A DNA stretch of 20,056 nt from Pigoraptor chileana. Lineage: Eukaryota; Opisthokonta; Filasterea. How positions within the stretch are numbered: position 1 is the stretch's first letter; every line of letters starts with the position of its first letter. Shown here piece after piece: positions 9,341 through 19,968 of this stretch. Position numbers and translations under genes: made by a program. The notes below the pieces were generated by a model. It had not been told where the DNA came from. It saw nothing but the letters and a program-made list of their open reading frames with translations, and searched no databases. The stretch covers positions 1 through 20,056 of the forward strand of contig CALSCR010001777.1 of NCBI GenBank assembly GCA_943704495.1, in the 5' to 3' direction.

Positions 9341-10794
9341 TCACCAGCCGCGTACGCTGTACTTGTCCGCAGAAGCAAGCTGAGTGCAGTTGATTCCCAC
9401 CATCGCCTCGCCAAGATCCTCACTGATCTCGGCGAGCACCTTAGCATCACGGAAGTGTGTGACGGCCTGAACAATTGCGCGAGCGCGCTTGGCGGGATCG
9501 CCACTCTTGAAGATGCCCTGCAAACAGCGCACGGCACCAAACGACAAGAATCCTATTAGCCCAACTATTACAAGCTGCCTCTGAGGTATGCATGATGTCA
9601 ACGCTGAGCGAGGAGGATTGACGTACCGAGCCAACAAAGACACCATCGCATCCCAGCTGCATCATCAGGGCCGCATCTGCGGGGGTTGCAACGCCGCCGG
9701 CTGCGAAGTTGACGACGGGAAGGCGCCCAAGCTCGGCCGTGCGCTTGACAAGCTCAAAAGGCGCCTGGATGTCCTTTGCAAATGTGTAAAGCTCCGCATC
9801 ATCCATGACCTGGACACGGCGAATTTCCGAGCTGACGGTTCGCATGTGGCGCACAGCCTCCACAACATCGCCAGTGCCGGCCTCGCCCTGAATATGGAGG
9901 GTGTGTGATGAACAGCGTCAGTGGTGCGCAAGTGTATGCAATGAAGCATACGCAAGCAACGCATTACTCAGACCCTGCAACTCACCTTTGTGCGGATCAT
10001 GGCAGCACCTTCGGCAATGCGACGGAGTGCCTCGCCGAGATTGCGACAGCCGCACACAAATGGGACTTTGAAGTTGTGCTTCGAAATGTGGTGCACATCG
10101 TCGGCAGGAGTAAGCACCTCGCTCTCGTCAATGTAGTCCACTCCGATAGCCTCAAGAATCTATTGCACGACGAGTGAGGAATCGATTGAGTGGGAAACTA
10201 AAGGAGGCACACCTTCCACAGATGCAGAACAAGTAACGCTCGACTGCACGCGTGAATGTGGCCTACCTGCGCCTCCACGAAATGGCCAATGCGGACCTTA
10301 GCCATGACAGGGATGGTTACGGCCTCCATAATGCTCTTAATCATCTTGGGATCCGACATGCGAGCCACGCCACCTGATCGTCCGATTGGATTTGAAGTCC
10401 AAAAAGAGGAATGAATTCGTGCGGCACACGTGACATTTCTCACACAAACATAACTAAAGCTCTCGAGACTCACCGTCCTTGCGGATGTCAGCCGGCACAC
10501 GCTCGAGGGCCATGACTGCACAGGCACCGGCCTCTTCGGCGATGCGCGCCTGCTCGGCGTTGACAACGTCCATGATAACACCGCCCTACAACATGCAACA
10601 GGTATTGCACATGCACACGGTCAAATCGTGCGGATAGAGCAGACGAAAAACGGAATTTCAGCAACAAGAGGACCAACCTTCAACATTTGCGCAAGTCCGA
10701 CCTTAACGCTGAAGGTACCTTCATTTTTCTGGAAAAATGAGGCATCGCCGTTGGCGACGCCATTTGCTGCCGAGTGCGCGGTAAGGTTGCTCAT
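9341..10794 (-). CDS. PDX1: Pyridoxal 5'-phosphate synthase subunit PDX1/SNZ (PdxS)
   Basis: The synthase subunit condenses ribose 5-phosphate, glyceraldehyde 3-phosphate and ammonia (from the PDX2 glutaminase, not in this window) into vitamin B6, in the cytosol as a dodecamer. Exons are 10794-10678, 10585-10474, 10373-10267, 10159-9986, 9887-9627 and 9517-9341, giving 315 residues. The beta/alpha barrel blocks are all present: GGVIMDVVN (catalytic Asp45), [33 protein letters not shown] (catalytic Lys102), [47 protein letters not shown] (second catalytic Lys170), [37 protein letters not shown]. No key residue is missing. The start is preceded by a typical N-terminal extension. It lies in tandem with the ABHD11-like gene, separated by 365 bp. 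Animals mostly lack this gene, which bears on the organism's identity. Confidence 0.97.
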
Positions 10795-11159
10795 TTTAGT
10801 TCGTGACGACCCAAGTTAGCTTCATACGGCTCATCAAGTGACATCAACAATAGTGTGTTATGAGACATTTAATGTCTTCTGCGGGGAAGTGCTTGGCGCT
10901 CGTGATGGCGGCGAGTGGTGGAGCAAAAGTGTCAACCAACGGAGAGCGTGACGCATGCACGGTCGTGCAAAGACCACCAAATTGCTGCCCACACGGCTGA
11001 CCACATGTGGCCCACTATGGGGCGCCGCGGGGGCCAATCACGGCGCGCCGTTGGTTGGCACGTGATCGCTGACTTCATCGCTTTGCACAATGATTCATTG
11101 CGAGCAGAGTGGGGACGAACTTGGTCGGATGGAACAGAATCATGCTTCATTTGTACAAG
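10795..11159. promoter_or_regulatory. Likely PDX1 promoter region
   Basis: 365 bp between the ABHD11-like stop and the PDX1 ATG. Visible words are a CCAAT at 11034-11038 and a CACGTG E-box at 11059-11064, about 240-270 bp upstream of the PDX1 ATG, in a locally GC-rich patch (about 11019-11050). Open frames here show no family signature. Function of the sites is inferred. Confidence 0.4.
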
Positions 11160-12276
11160 TCATGCTCGGCAGGCAGTACGAGTGACAGCTAAGGCGCTCT
11201 CTAAAACAGACATGACTGCTTGCGGCTGATCTGCGTGCACCATGTGTCCTGCATTCGGAACAGTCACTATGTGCGCCTGTGGATACATTTCGAGAATGCG
11301 AGGGAGATGGCTATCCGGCACATACGTTGAATTGGCGCCTCGGACAAACCACGTGGGTCCTTTGTGTGTTTGCCCGGTGACTTCCTCTGACACTGAACTC
11401 AAAAAACGATCGATGGCGGGCATGTTGACGCGCCAACGGTACCCACTTGGGTCGAGGCGCAGATTTGTGAGGAGAAACTGGCGCAGGCCAACATCCTGGA
11501 AGTGAAGCACAGTGGAGGTCAGGGCGCAATAAATGAAATTGTTACACTCGGAAATTAGAACAAAGCCTCACTTTGATATTCTGCGAAAGAGCCTTTTCAA
11601 TCGAGGATCGATTTTTGTGGCCGCTCAGGTCAAGAGAATGGAGCGCCTCAAATATTCCCACGATTTCCAGCGTGCTGGTGTATTTCAGCGGCGAAATGTC
11701 AAGGACGACCAACGCGCCGACGCGAGTTGGCTGTTGAGCCGCAACAGTCATTGCAACTTTTCCACCCTTTAAAAAAATGATAGGTAGTGTAAGAAACAGA
11801 AGACGCGATGCCGATCAAATTCGCATAGAGAATGCACCCACCATACTGTGACCAGCTATTGCAGCGCACTTGATGCCTTGTGTATCCATGAAGTGAAGCA
11901 CATCCTGTGCCATAAGTGGATAGCTCATGCCATCTGCGTGGGGGCTTTCGCCGTGATTGCGGAGATCCAAAGTATGGACCGCACGCCCGGTGGATGCGGC
12001 CACCGACCGCGCAACCGTAGTCCAGTTACGTCCGGAACCAAGAAGCCCATGCAGCACGACAAGGGGCATGTCATTGTTATCGCTGGCTGCTGCAAGCCCG
12101 TATGTTTGGAAACGCAGATCAACCGGTCGCGCGTTTCCGTGTGCGTGATTGCTGCTGTGGCTGTGGCTGTGGCTGTGGCGACGGAGCGAGGTCGCCCCGA
12201 TGAAAGCATTCGCATTGTAGACACAGACCACAGGCATGCGCCAGCAGCGCAATGGCAAATGCAACAACGGCGTCAT
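11160..12276 (-). CDS. ABHD11: ABHD11-type alpha/beta hydrolase, probably mitochondrial
   Basis: Serine hydrolase of the alpha/beta fold; animal ABHD11 is mitochondrial and supports the 2-oxoglutarate dehydrogenase complex. Three exons, 12276-11842, 11766-11572 and 11495-11160, give 321 residues, close to the family. Blocks: oxyanion region LHGLLGSGRNW, LDLRNHGESPH, nucleophile elbow AGHSMGGK (Ser144, with the exon 1/2 join exactly between M and GG), VVLDISP, RQFLLTNL, YRWRVNM, and VPNAGHMVHAD (catalytic His294). The chosen start gives a basic, Arg-containing N-terminus (MTPLLHLPLRCWRM) that fits a mitochondrial presequence; the frame is open upstream to 12501, but that part is Cys/His-rich and not conserved. 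A His-Ser tract follows the presequence. The acceptor of intron 1 is an unusual TTTTTTAAAG rather than CAG. Confidence 0.93.
12151..12180. repeat. In-frame (CTGTGG)n hexanucleotide repeat coding (His-Ser)4
   Basis: Inside exon 1 of the ABHD11-like gene; on the coding strand CACAGC repeats give RRHSHSHSHSSNHAHG between the presequence and the hydrolase fold. It is probably a slippage-derived disordered linker. Confidence 0.85.
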
Positions 12277-12761
12277 TCTAGTTGTGCAATAATTGTGCAC
12301 CAAGAATAATGCAGTTTTTTTTCTGCTGGTAAAAAAGTGAGCTCGGTTTAAGGCACATTCTGCCGAGCGCTCGGCTACATTCCATTGCCACAAGCCCCAT
12401 CCGCACTCGTGTGCCCCGGATGTGCCAACGTGACGACCGGCGCAAATTGGCGTGCTGACGCTGCACTCACACGCACACACGCTTTCACTCTCGCTTGTCA
12501 CCCAATCTTTGATGCGCTGGATCCTCGATCGACCTGCCTTTTTCGTATCGACATGCTTCTAGTTGGGACTGCTACATTGCGCAGAAAGAATTATAAACTA
12601 TTGAGTACTATATGACTGTACCTTAGTCTGCTATTCGACCTTATTTCTGCTTTCTGTTGGCGTTGGTTGTCACCTTTCAGCATAGCTGCCGGAGACCTCC
12701 TCCTCCTCAGTATTCGCATCTTGTAGTCTTCGTGCGGAATTCATAGCAGTGTGATTTAAAA
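12277..12761. promoter_or_regulatory. Divergent promoter region between ABHD11-like gene and SAR1
   Basis: 485 bp between start codons. A TATAAA is at 12592-12597, about 165 bp upstream of the SAR1 ATG, and the 70 bp before that ATG are T-rich. The ATG of SAR1 sits in TTTAAAAATG, a favourable A at -3. No conserved coding is seen; shared regulation is inferred from layout only. Confidence 0.4.
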
Positions 12762-14135
12762 ATGTCGTTCATTCTGGACTGGTTCTGGAATGTGCTCAAC
12801 TACCTTGGTGGGTGTAGCCCAAACAGCGTGTGCTGCGCGTGTGTCTTGCGTCAATATTCATTTGTTGTTTATTGGAATGCATTCACATCCTTTTGCATGC
12901 TGCGTGCGCAGTGTGCTCCAATTGTATTCTGTGTCTGGGACATGCTCGGCCTCTTCAACGTGCATTCATCCATCTCATGGGCATATTATACGCTATTGTT
13001 TGTTGCTGTGTTGTTGTTCTTTTTGTTGCGAATCTCAGGGCTCGCTAATAAGAGCGCCAAGATTGTTTTTCTTGGGCTCGACAATGCTGGCAAGACGACG
13101 CTCTTGCACATGCTGAAGGACGACCGGCTCGCACAACACAATCCTACACTCCATCCGAGTGGGTTTTCGCTTTGTCTTCTTGGTTGTCGTAAGTCAAATT
13201 ATGCCCATATCTTGTTGCACCGCTGTGATTGATCGAATCGCCACCTGTTTCGTTTGCAGCGATGGAGGAACTTGCTATCGGAAATATTCGCTTCAAGACG
13301 TTTGACTTGGGCGGCCATGCGCAAGGTGCGTGGGTTGTCCGCTTTAACTGTCTCATGTTTGTCTTCCGTGTACATGCATTGATCGACGTGTTTGAATCAT
13401 TGGCTGGCATATTTGCCTTGCTATGCGCAGCACGGCGAGTGTGGCGCGACTATTATCCCTCGGTTGATGCCATCGTTTACATGATCGATGCCGCCGACCG
13501 TGACCGGTTTGCTGAGTCAAAGAAGGAACTCGACGTGAGTGCATGCGAGCAATTTTACTTTTTCTTTCTCCTTTTGGTGGGGGGGGGGATTTTGCTCTCA
13601 GTATTGTTGTTGTGTTGGTCAGGTCGTGCGCATCTTGAACTGTCGTTTGTGCAAATGTGTGGGTTAGATATGCACTTTATTTGTTCTCTGCTTGTTCTGG
13701 TCGTTAAATTGAAGTGTCATGGGGTCGGTGTGTGTGTCTGTCGTGTCCAAATACAGAGTCTTCTCTCCTCGGAAGAGCTTGGTGCCGTGCCCTTCCTCAT
13801 CCTTGGCAACAAGATTGACAACCCGCGGGCCGCCAGCGAGGACGAGCTCCGTTCCTCCCTCGGTCTTCACAACCTCACCACCGGCAAGGTATGATGGAGT
13901 TTGCGCTACTTGAAGCGCACAAAAATGATGTACTTGCATTACGGGTCTGTGGCAAAATAGTGTCTGTGTTTCTATACTTGTATCCGCGGCGCTGATTGGT
14001 GATTATGCTGTATGTGCGCTGCAGGGCAAGGTGGCTCTCAAGGATATTCGGCCGATCGAGGTCTTTATGGTCACTGTCGTCAAGCGCCAGGGTTACGGAG
14101 AGGGATTCCGTTGGCTATCTCAGTACATCAACTGA
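12762..14135 (+). CDS. SAR1: SAR1 small GTPase (COPII coat initiator)
   Basis: SAR1-GTP inserts its N-terminal helix into ER exit-site membranes and recruits Sec23/24. Six exons, 12762-12807, 13039-13158, 13260-13325, 13431-13534, 13757-13888 and 14025-14135, give 192 residues, the usual size. The hydrophobic N-terminal helix [15 protein letters not shown] is typical of SAR1 and replaces the myristoylated Gly of ARF. G motifs: GLDNAGKT at 28-35, switch I Thr56 (in HPT, rebuilt across the exon 2/3 join), DLGGH at 71-75 with the catalytic His75, and NKID at 130-133. C-terminal [20 protein letters not shown] matches the family. Introns are 231, 101, 105, 222 and 136 nt with GTGGGT, GTGCGT, GTGAGT and GTATGA donors. 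Nothing is missing. Confidence 0.97.
13576..13590. repeat. Poly-G run in SAR1 intron 4
   Basis: GGTGGGGGGGGGG lies about 40 bases downstream of the GTGAGT donor at 13535. Like the run in the elongase intron it is a homopolymer prone to length error and does not touch coding sequence. Confidence 0.75.
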
Positions 14136-14222
14136 GGTCTGCCTTTGTGATTGCAAGTAAAAATTCAAAGTTGAAACATGTTTTCCGACGCCCTTGTTAT
14201 TTAATATTTTACACATGCGGAA
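14136..14222. other. 87 bp spacer between convergent SAR1 and DLEC1 stops
   Basis: AT-rich compared with the coding regions. On the minus strand it contains ATTAAA (about 14200-14205), a possible variant poly(A) signal for DLEC1; on the plus strand an A-rich stretch (about 14157-14170) lies just after the SAR1 stop. No canonical AATAAA is seen. Confidence 0.5.
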
Positions 14223-17200
14223 TCAAAGCCTGTCTGCGTTGTACATTCGCTCGTCAACCGACCCAAAACCGCTGAGGCGAACTTCGTGGCTACCACCGTG
14301 CTCCACGAGGACGCGTATGAGGCCATTGTATCGGCGGGGCTCGCGGGGCGCAAAGCGTATCGACACTGCCGAGGCGTGTGCCACTTGTCCCTCAGTGCGA
14401 GGCCTCTCGCGCGTCACGGCAGGGTTCGCCAGACTGCCCTCCGCGGGGCCGACAATGGAGAAAACGCCGTCGCCGACAAGCTCGCATTCGAACGGCGCCT
14501 CACACGCGGACACATTGGTGATCTCGAGCGAGAAAGCGCGGCTGTCGCGAACAAGCACCGTTCCAAAGTCATATGAGACAGAAGACAGTGTGACGCGTGG
14601 GCGTGATATCAGACCTTCCAATTCCACCACCTGCGAGCGAAAATAGTCAGAATTAGCTGTAGTCACTCAAGCAGAAGCGCCTGGACAAACATTGGATGCA
14701 ATGAAATGTTGGGTGCTCATGGCTGCATGCGCACGCACCTGCTGCGACCCGTTTGAAAAGACAATGACCAGGCTCCCGCAGAGAACGGCGTCCGAGGAGC
14801 GATCGCCCTTGGTCAGCATCGAGACCTCTGCGGCAAACTCCAGGGTGACCCCCATGTTATCTTTCGGTTGGAGCACAAATGCGTTCTTCCGTCCTGGCAG
14901 CTGCGCCGCGGCGAGGCATTCTGTTGCCGCTACACAAAACGGGCCGGCTGTTGTGAGTATGAAGGCAAGCGGTGAGTCCAAGCCGTTGGCGATGCCGACT
15001 GTGCGACGGACCACGAGGCGGCCCTTCGGCGACAGGTCCGCCGACTGGCACTTGAAGCGCACTACGCGGCCGGCGTCGACAGTGAGGCTGCGTGGGAGGG
15101 AGCGTGTTGTATGCGTGTGAGAGAGAGTGCAATACGCCCCCGACGATGGGGATCAGGGACGCAGGGAGACAGGTAATTCTATTCACGACGACGCGCGATA
15201 AACTAATGGCGAGAGATGTTGGGTTCAAGTCAGTCTTTCGGCTTGCGCGCCAATCCCATGAAGTCCACAAGAGAGTGAACGAGAGATATAGGATTCAAGT
15301 CGCCCTGTGCCCATGGACTCCACAAAGCGAACGAGAAAGAGAGAAAAGGCTTCAAGGTAACCAAGGCAGCCTATTAGAAACAAAGAAACAGTTTTTTTGT
15401 TCGCCACAAACCTCGGCTCAGAGCTGTGCGCGACGAGCGCCATACGAAGCGGCCAAGTGAGTTCGCCCTGCGCTCGCCAGGGGCCGTTCTTCTCGGTGGC
15501 TGATGATGGGACGCGCATGAAGGACGCCAACATTGAGGAGAAGTAGCCAGGCACGGCCGACTGGAACGTGAGGTGCACCGGTGCGCTGCCCTTTGCGGGG
15601 ACAATCTGCAATCAATCACAGACAATCCACACAAACACAGCGAATGAGTCGACGTCTCTGCGACAGTAACAAGAGGCACAAGAGGCGCAAGTTGTGCAGG
15701 GTTAGAGGCATGCCATTGAATGAATTTGGAAACGCACCATGCGCTCGCCAGAGGTGACGCGGAACGGCGTGTTTTCAGTTACAGCACCATCGTGGTTGTG
15801 CACAGCCACCGCAACACGACCGTTGCCGTCAACACAGACACGGAAGTCCACCAGCTTCTCTTTTTCTGAATTTTCGCGGGTAACAACTTGCCAATCCAGT
15901 TCGATATCTGCGTGTCAGAAAGTGTTCACAAGCAATCAGACCGCATCCTAACAAATTCTCCAGACACACAGCCGCAAATGATATGCTGCACAACGGCACG
16001 AATTGCCCCCAAACCCACCGAACGGACTGCTGTTCTCCACGCGGAACATTCGCGGCACTTCCTTCTCGCCAAACGGCTGCGAGCCAAAATTAATCGACGG
16101 CGGATTGGTGCTCATGCACAGGCCCGTCGACGTTGCGCGGAAATGCAATGGCGATCCGATGACACCGATCCGCAGACCCAGGTGTGCGGGCTCCAGCCCA
16201 CCGACATCGCAGCGCACACGGTCCTCGTAAATGCCCCACATGTCATTGCATGCCTCCACCTTGACAACAGTTGTTGAAAAAGGTGCCAGCCATCCCTCCG
16301 CGGGGGTGACTTCAAATGCAACACCGTTGCCACTCGCCAGTGCCAAAGCGCGCTTGTCGGTGCCCGTTGTCGTGCGCACGAGCGCCAGGCCTCCGTCGCC
16401 ACCTGGACGCGGTGACTCGGATACGTGGGAGCCGGACACGGGCCGACGCCGCCTGCTTGCGTACCGCTCCACAAACACGGCAAAGGGAGCTGATATTGCC
16501 GAATGGTTCACAATTTCAAAAGTTCGCGTCCGTGATTCGCCGATCGGGCACTCGAGTCCAAAGTCGATTCGGTTGTCTTCGAGGGAGCGCCCCTCAGATG
16601 ATCGGTAGGACACAGACAGTCCTCGCACGTCCACATCGACCGACAGGCCCGCATAATGGGCGCCGTCGGCAATGCTGCAGGCCAGCAGGGCGCCAGATAG
16701 GAGACCGGTTTGGACGGCAACGAGGGATACGTCGACAATAAGCTCTTGCCCCGGATCGAGAACACCTGATTGAGGACTGAACGTGGCACGCAGGTTCACA
16801 TTGCTCGACAGTTCCTCCCACGCAAACGGCGTTGGCAGGAGGGTCAAGTTCCGCATAACAACCGTGCGAGTAACAGACACGCCCACGTAAGCCTCCTCCA
16901 ACCGCATTTTAGAGGGCAGCACGCAAACACTTGGTGCAACTACCTCCGCGTGACAAGGAAGCAGGCAGCTGTTACCTCCGTCGGGAATGAAGCAGAGCGT
17001 TTCGGCCACCGGGCCTGCAATGCGAGGATGGAGAGTGACTCTGACGTTGACGGATTCGCCTGCCGCCAGGACGCCCTCGCTTGGACTGAAGGCAATGTGG
17101 TCGCTGTGGTCGCTGTGAAACGGATCCCAGATTGAGGCAGTCCATGGCGTCGGCACCGGCGACGTATTCGACACGGTAACGAGGCGAGGAACAAACGTGC

Positions 17201-19619
17201 CCATTGCCACAAGCCCAAAATCCACGTCGCCAGCAATGACCGAAAGAGCAGGAGGCATGGCACGGCCCTCGATATGCAAAACGAGAGGCTGAGCATTCTC
17301 AACAACGCAAACGGCGGACTCACAAAAAGGGCCGGCACGCGAAGGTCGAACAAATACTTCAATTTGGACACTCTCGGTGGGAGGAACGATTCCCTCCTCC
17401 GGAAACGCCCATACGACGCCCTCTTCTGGAGTAAGCATGGCATAATCGCCATCTTCTGTTACACCGCGCCAACAAAATCGAGCGGGAGATTGGCTGTTGT
17501 TGCACACGTGGATAACGCGCGCGACCGTTTCCCCAACGCATACTTCACGGGAAAGGGCAAGTGCCGGCGGTCTCAACGAGGCGACGATGGGCCGCGCCAT
17601 TCCTTCCACCTCCAAAGGAAGACAACGCGCAGCCCACTGTAAGGACGGCGGCAGCTCAGTGAGGACAAGGTGAAGGCGGTCAGTCCAATATCCAAGTTCA
17701 CGCGGGTTGAACCGCACAGTGAAATTGGTGCATGAAGACGCACCGAATATGCCGCACGACGGGTCGATTGAAAACATGCCATCCGTCGACTCGCATTCCC
17801 AGCTGAAAGGCACGTCGACTGTCGTGTCATTTTTCACGGCAACCGACCGCGACTGCTCCACCAGCGGATGTTGGTCACCAAAGAGTATGCGACCGACTGC
17901 TGCCTCCGTGGGGCTGTCAAGACCACCTTCGCACGACAGCCGCGGCGCATCCGCAAACCCGAACAGCTCAAAGCGCCGCACGCGACAGTTGTCGCACACC
18001 ATGACGAGGGACAGGCGCGCCTCTCCTTGCTCAGATGGCGCAAATTGTGCTGACAGCGCCATACTTTCACTCTTTTGCAGCGCAAACACGCACGGTGTAA
18101 CAAGAAATGAGCCCGCCATGCCGTCCCATCCGTCAGCCAGCTCAACCACAGCACTTGAATCCCACTGCTCGGCAGTAAAGAGGGAAAAGCGGCCCTCCCC
18201 GCCTGTGTTCGTACACTCAAATGTAAACGTGACCGTATCGCCGACAAGGCAAGGCCCCAAATCAAACACTTCGGGAAGAGACAACACCGGTGGTTCTCTT
18301 CTGGCAACCAATGCAATGTCAAACGAGGTGCCATCCTCAACGTCAATGTGGAGAGTGTCTGAAAAGTCGTCGAGTGAGTCGGGTAAGAAACGGACAATAT
18401 AGTGCGCGCACATCCCTGGCGCGACAGAACCCTCTGATGTCGCTGGATAGCGTCCAGGCAGCACTGCAAAATGCGTGGACGCCGGCGGCAACACACGCAC
18501 CCTGCGGCCAACAGAGTCCACGTTACGCAGGACGATGGGCATTTCGTACACCTGCCCTACAGCATAACTTGAAAACACGACAGTCTCTGGATCTGCTGCG
18601 AATGATGTGGCAATCCCAGAGGTCGATGTCATTGAGGAAGGCCCCGAAACATTGCGCGGGTTTCGCAGGAAGCTCGCTCGCTCGTTCATGCGGGCAAGTA
18701 CTTTGCGCTCGGCCGTGCGCTGCTGCGGGTCCATTGACTCTTCCCACACCTTCGCCCGCGCAGCCGCGTCTTCCCCACGCACCGCCTCCAGCGCTCGTTC
18801 ACGCAAGGCATTCGCTTCATCATCCTCCAAACCTTCAGACTCCTTATAACGGTGGAAAACCTTCCCCGTGCCTCTGTGCGAGAATGTGCGCGTGGACTTG
18901 AGGTAGTTAGGCACGGGGCGCACTGGTGAAGAGGCACCCTGCGTACGGTGAGCCGCCCCCTCATCGTCTACAGCACTTCGACTGACAATAGCGGCCGAAG
19001 GCAATACGAGGTGATGTGTGCGCAACGCCTGAGTATCGAGCAGCTCTACGAGGCGGGATCGGCCTGCAGCGCAGAGTACACCCAATGATGTACTTGTCAT
19101 CAGATGAATGATGCAAGCAGTCACAAACAACATCATACGGCGCAGATACATGAACACGGGTGACAATAGACGATGATTGATAGCATTAGCATTTACATAC
19201 CTTCCGGCAGCCCAGTCTTTTCAAAGTCGGCATATGCAACCAATGCAGCGCGGGTTCTCTCCCTGTCGTGTGCCGCAGCACCCGCACGAGCATCCTTCAA
19301 ATGTGCCTGTAACCATTCGACTTTCTCGAGGCGCTGGCGTCGCTCACGCTCAATCTGCAGTGCAAAAAATTTTACGGAGCAGTCAGATACACTACCGACA
19401 CTGCGACCACCTTCTTTAAACAAACGGCAGGCACAAAATGAAGAGAACAAATGATGATGCGTCACGCCATTTTAGAATGCGCACCCTTGAGAGAAGCTCA
19501 TCAAACACAGAGTCTGGTGGCGCGCCTCGCGACCGGTCATTCGTGTTGGGAAATGCAGTTGATAGAAGGGCTGACACGTCGTGATTCGACGCCGTGCGCG
19601 TCGCACCAGCGGCGTCCAT
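14223..19619 (-). CDS. DLEC1: DLEC1/CFAP81 ciliary protein with multiple Ig-like (ASH/MSP-type) domains
   Basis: DLEC1 (CFAP81) is a conserved protein of motile cilia built from Ig-like repeats related to HYDIN and other ASH-domain proteins. Seven exons join in frame: 19619-19485, 19354-19201, 19063-16019, 15907-15738, 15605-15412, 15087-14739 and 14630-14223, giving 1484 residues (human about 1755). Exon 2 encodes a charged coiled coil (ERERRQRLEKVEW). Family marks: SFLRNPR at about 227-233, VYEMPIVLRN, RVLPPASTHFAVLPG, SVAPGMCAHYIVRF, REPPVLSLPEVFDLG, MVCDNC, then about ten Ig-like repeats with recurring 'DFG..' starts, ENSSPFDIELDW across the exon 3/4 join, VVELEGLISRPRVTL across the last join, and a C-terminal GFGSVDERMYN matching the human GQGSYDERYM tail. 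Exon 3 alone is 3045 nt. The start codon is the first ATG of exon 1; an extra 5' exon cannot be excluded because the N-terminus is shorter than in human. Confidence 0.95.
15088..15411. repeat. DLEC1 intron 5 containing a diverged tandem duplication
   Basis: This 324 nt intron holds two direct copies, 15211-15280 and 15281-15332, both starting GAGAGAT and sharing TTCAAGTC, CCCATG-A-TCCACAA and GAGAAC/GCGAAC-like words. The second copy lacks about 18 bases of the first. A partial third start follows (GAGAAAGAGAG ... GGCTTCAAGG, 15333-15357). It does not look like a known transposon. Confidence 0.6.
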
Positions 19620-19792
19620 GGCAGCCAGCAGTGAAGCGGATCAGTATGCTACGACAACGCACAACTCATTCTTGGACTCTCATTCCATCTATTGTGCAAT
19701 TGAACTTCGTTCCACGTCAACGTCGATTCAAATGCCACAGGAAACCGACTGTCCTTTTTCAATTTGGCGCACTCGGGCGGCACCTGAGGCGA

Positions 19793-19805
19793 GTTGCATA
19801 GCAAC
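19793..19805. promoter_or_regulatory. X-box-like (RFX) inverted repeat
   Basis: GTTGC-ATA-GCAAC: two perfect 5-bp half-sites around a 3-nt centre. Canonical RFX sites are about GTTGCCATGGCAAC; this one is one base shorter. It lies 173 bp upstream of the DLEC1 ATG and 163 bp upstream of the plus-strand candidate ATG. RFX factors drive ciliary genes in opisthokonts, and DLEC1 is ciliary, so the location fits. Confidence 0.55.
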
Positions 19806-19828
19806 AACGACGGGTGGCGATTTGTAAC

Positions 19829-19861
19829 GACGTCATTTCACAGTGCGATCACCATGACGTC
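19829..19861. promoter_or_regulatory. Inverted pair of CRE-core (TGACGTC) words
   Basis: GACGTCAT at 19829-19836 and ATGACGTC at 19854-19861 are perfect 8-bp inverted copies separated by 17 nt. TGACGTCA is the bZIP/CREB core. The pair sits between the X-box-like site and the plus-strand candidate gene. Confidence 0.4.
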
Positions 19862-19968
19862 CTCTGTAGTCGTCCTCCGGAGTGTAAGACAAAGTAATTT
19901 CATACCTATAAACACCGTTTAAATCCGACCAGCATCCCCCTGCAGTGTGTCTCTGTCCGTTAGAAAGA

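Larger units (their letters stand above)
19620..19968. promoter_or_regulatory. Bidirectional promoter region of DLEC1 and the right-edge gene
   Basis: 349 bp between opposed start codons. It contains a near-palindromic X-box-like element (19793-19805) almost exactly midway and a pair of inverted TGACGTC/GACGTCA words (19829-19836 and 19854-19861). No conserved coding is seen. Bidirectional use is inferred from arrangement. Confidence 0.55.

Noticed and set aside
10915-11229. 104-codon plus-strand open frame upstream of PDX1
   Set aside because: It overlaps the 3' coding end of the ABHD11-like gene on the other strand, has no family signature and lies in a probable promoter.
12277-12501. Longer N-terminus for the ABHD11-like protein starting at 12501
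   Set aside because: The extra 75 residues are Cys/His-rich without similarity to the family, and the downstream ATG at 12276 begins a plausible mitochondrial presequence.
15211-15300. TTCAAGTC words in DLEC1 intron 5 as part of a tRNA or tRNA-derived SINE
   Set aside because: No matching A-box at the right distance and no cloverleaf stems could be drawn; the words recur because of the local duplication.
16940-18511. Long open frames antisense or out of frame within DLEC1 exon 3 (170-230 codons)
   Set aside because: They are by-products of a GC-rich coding exon; the DLEC1 frame is fixed by family blocks throughout.
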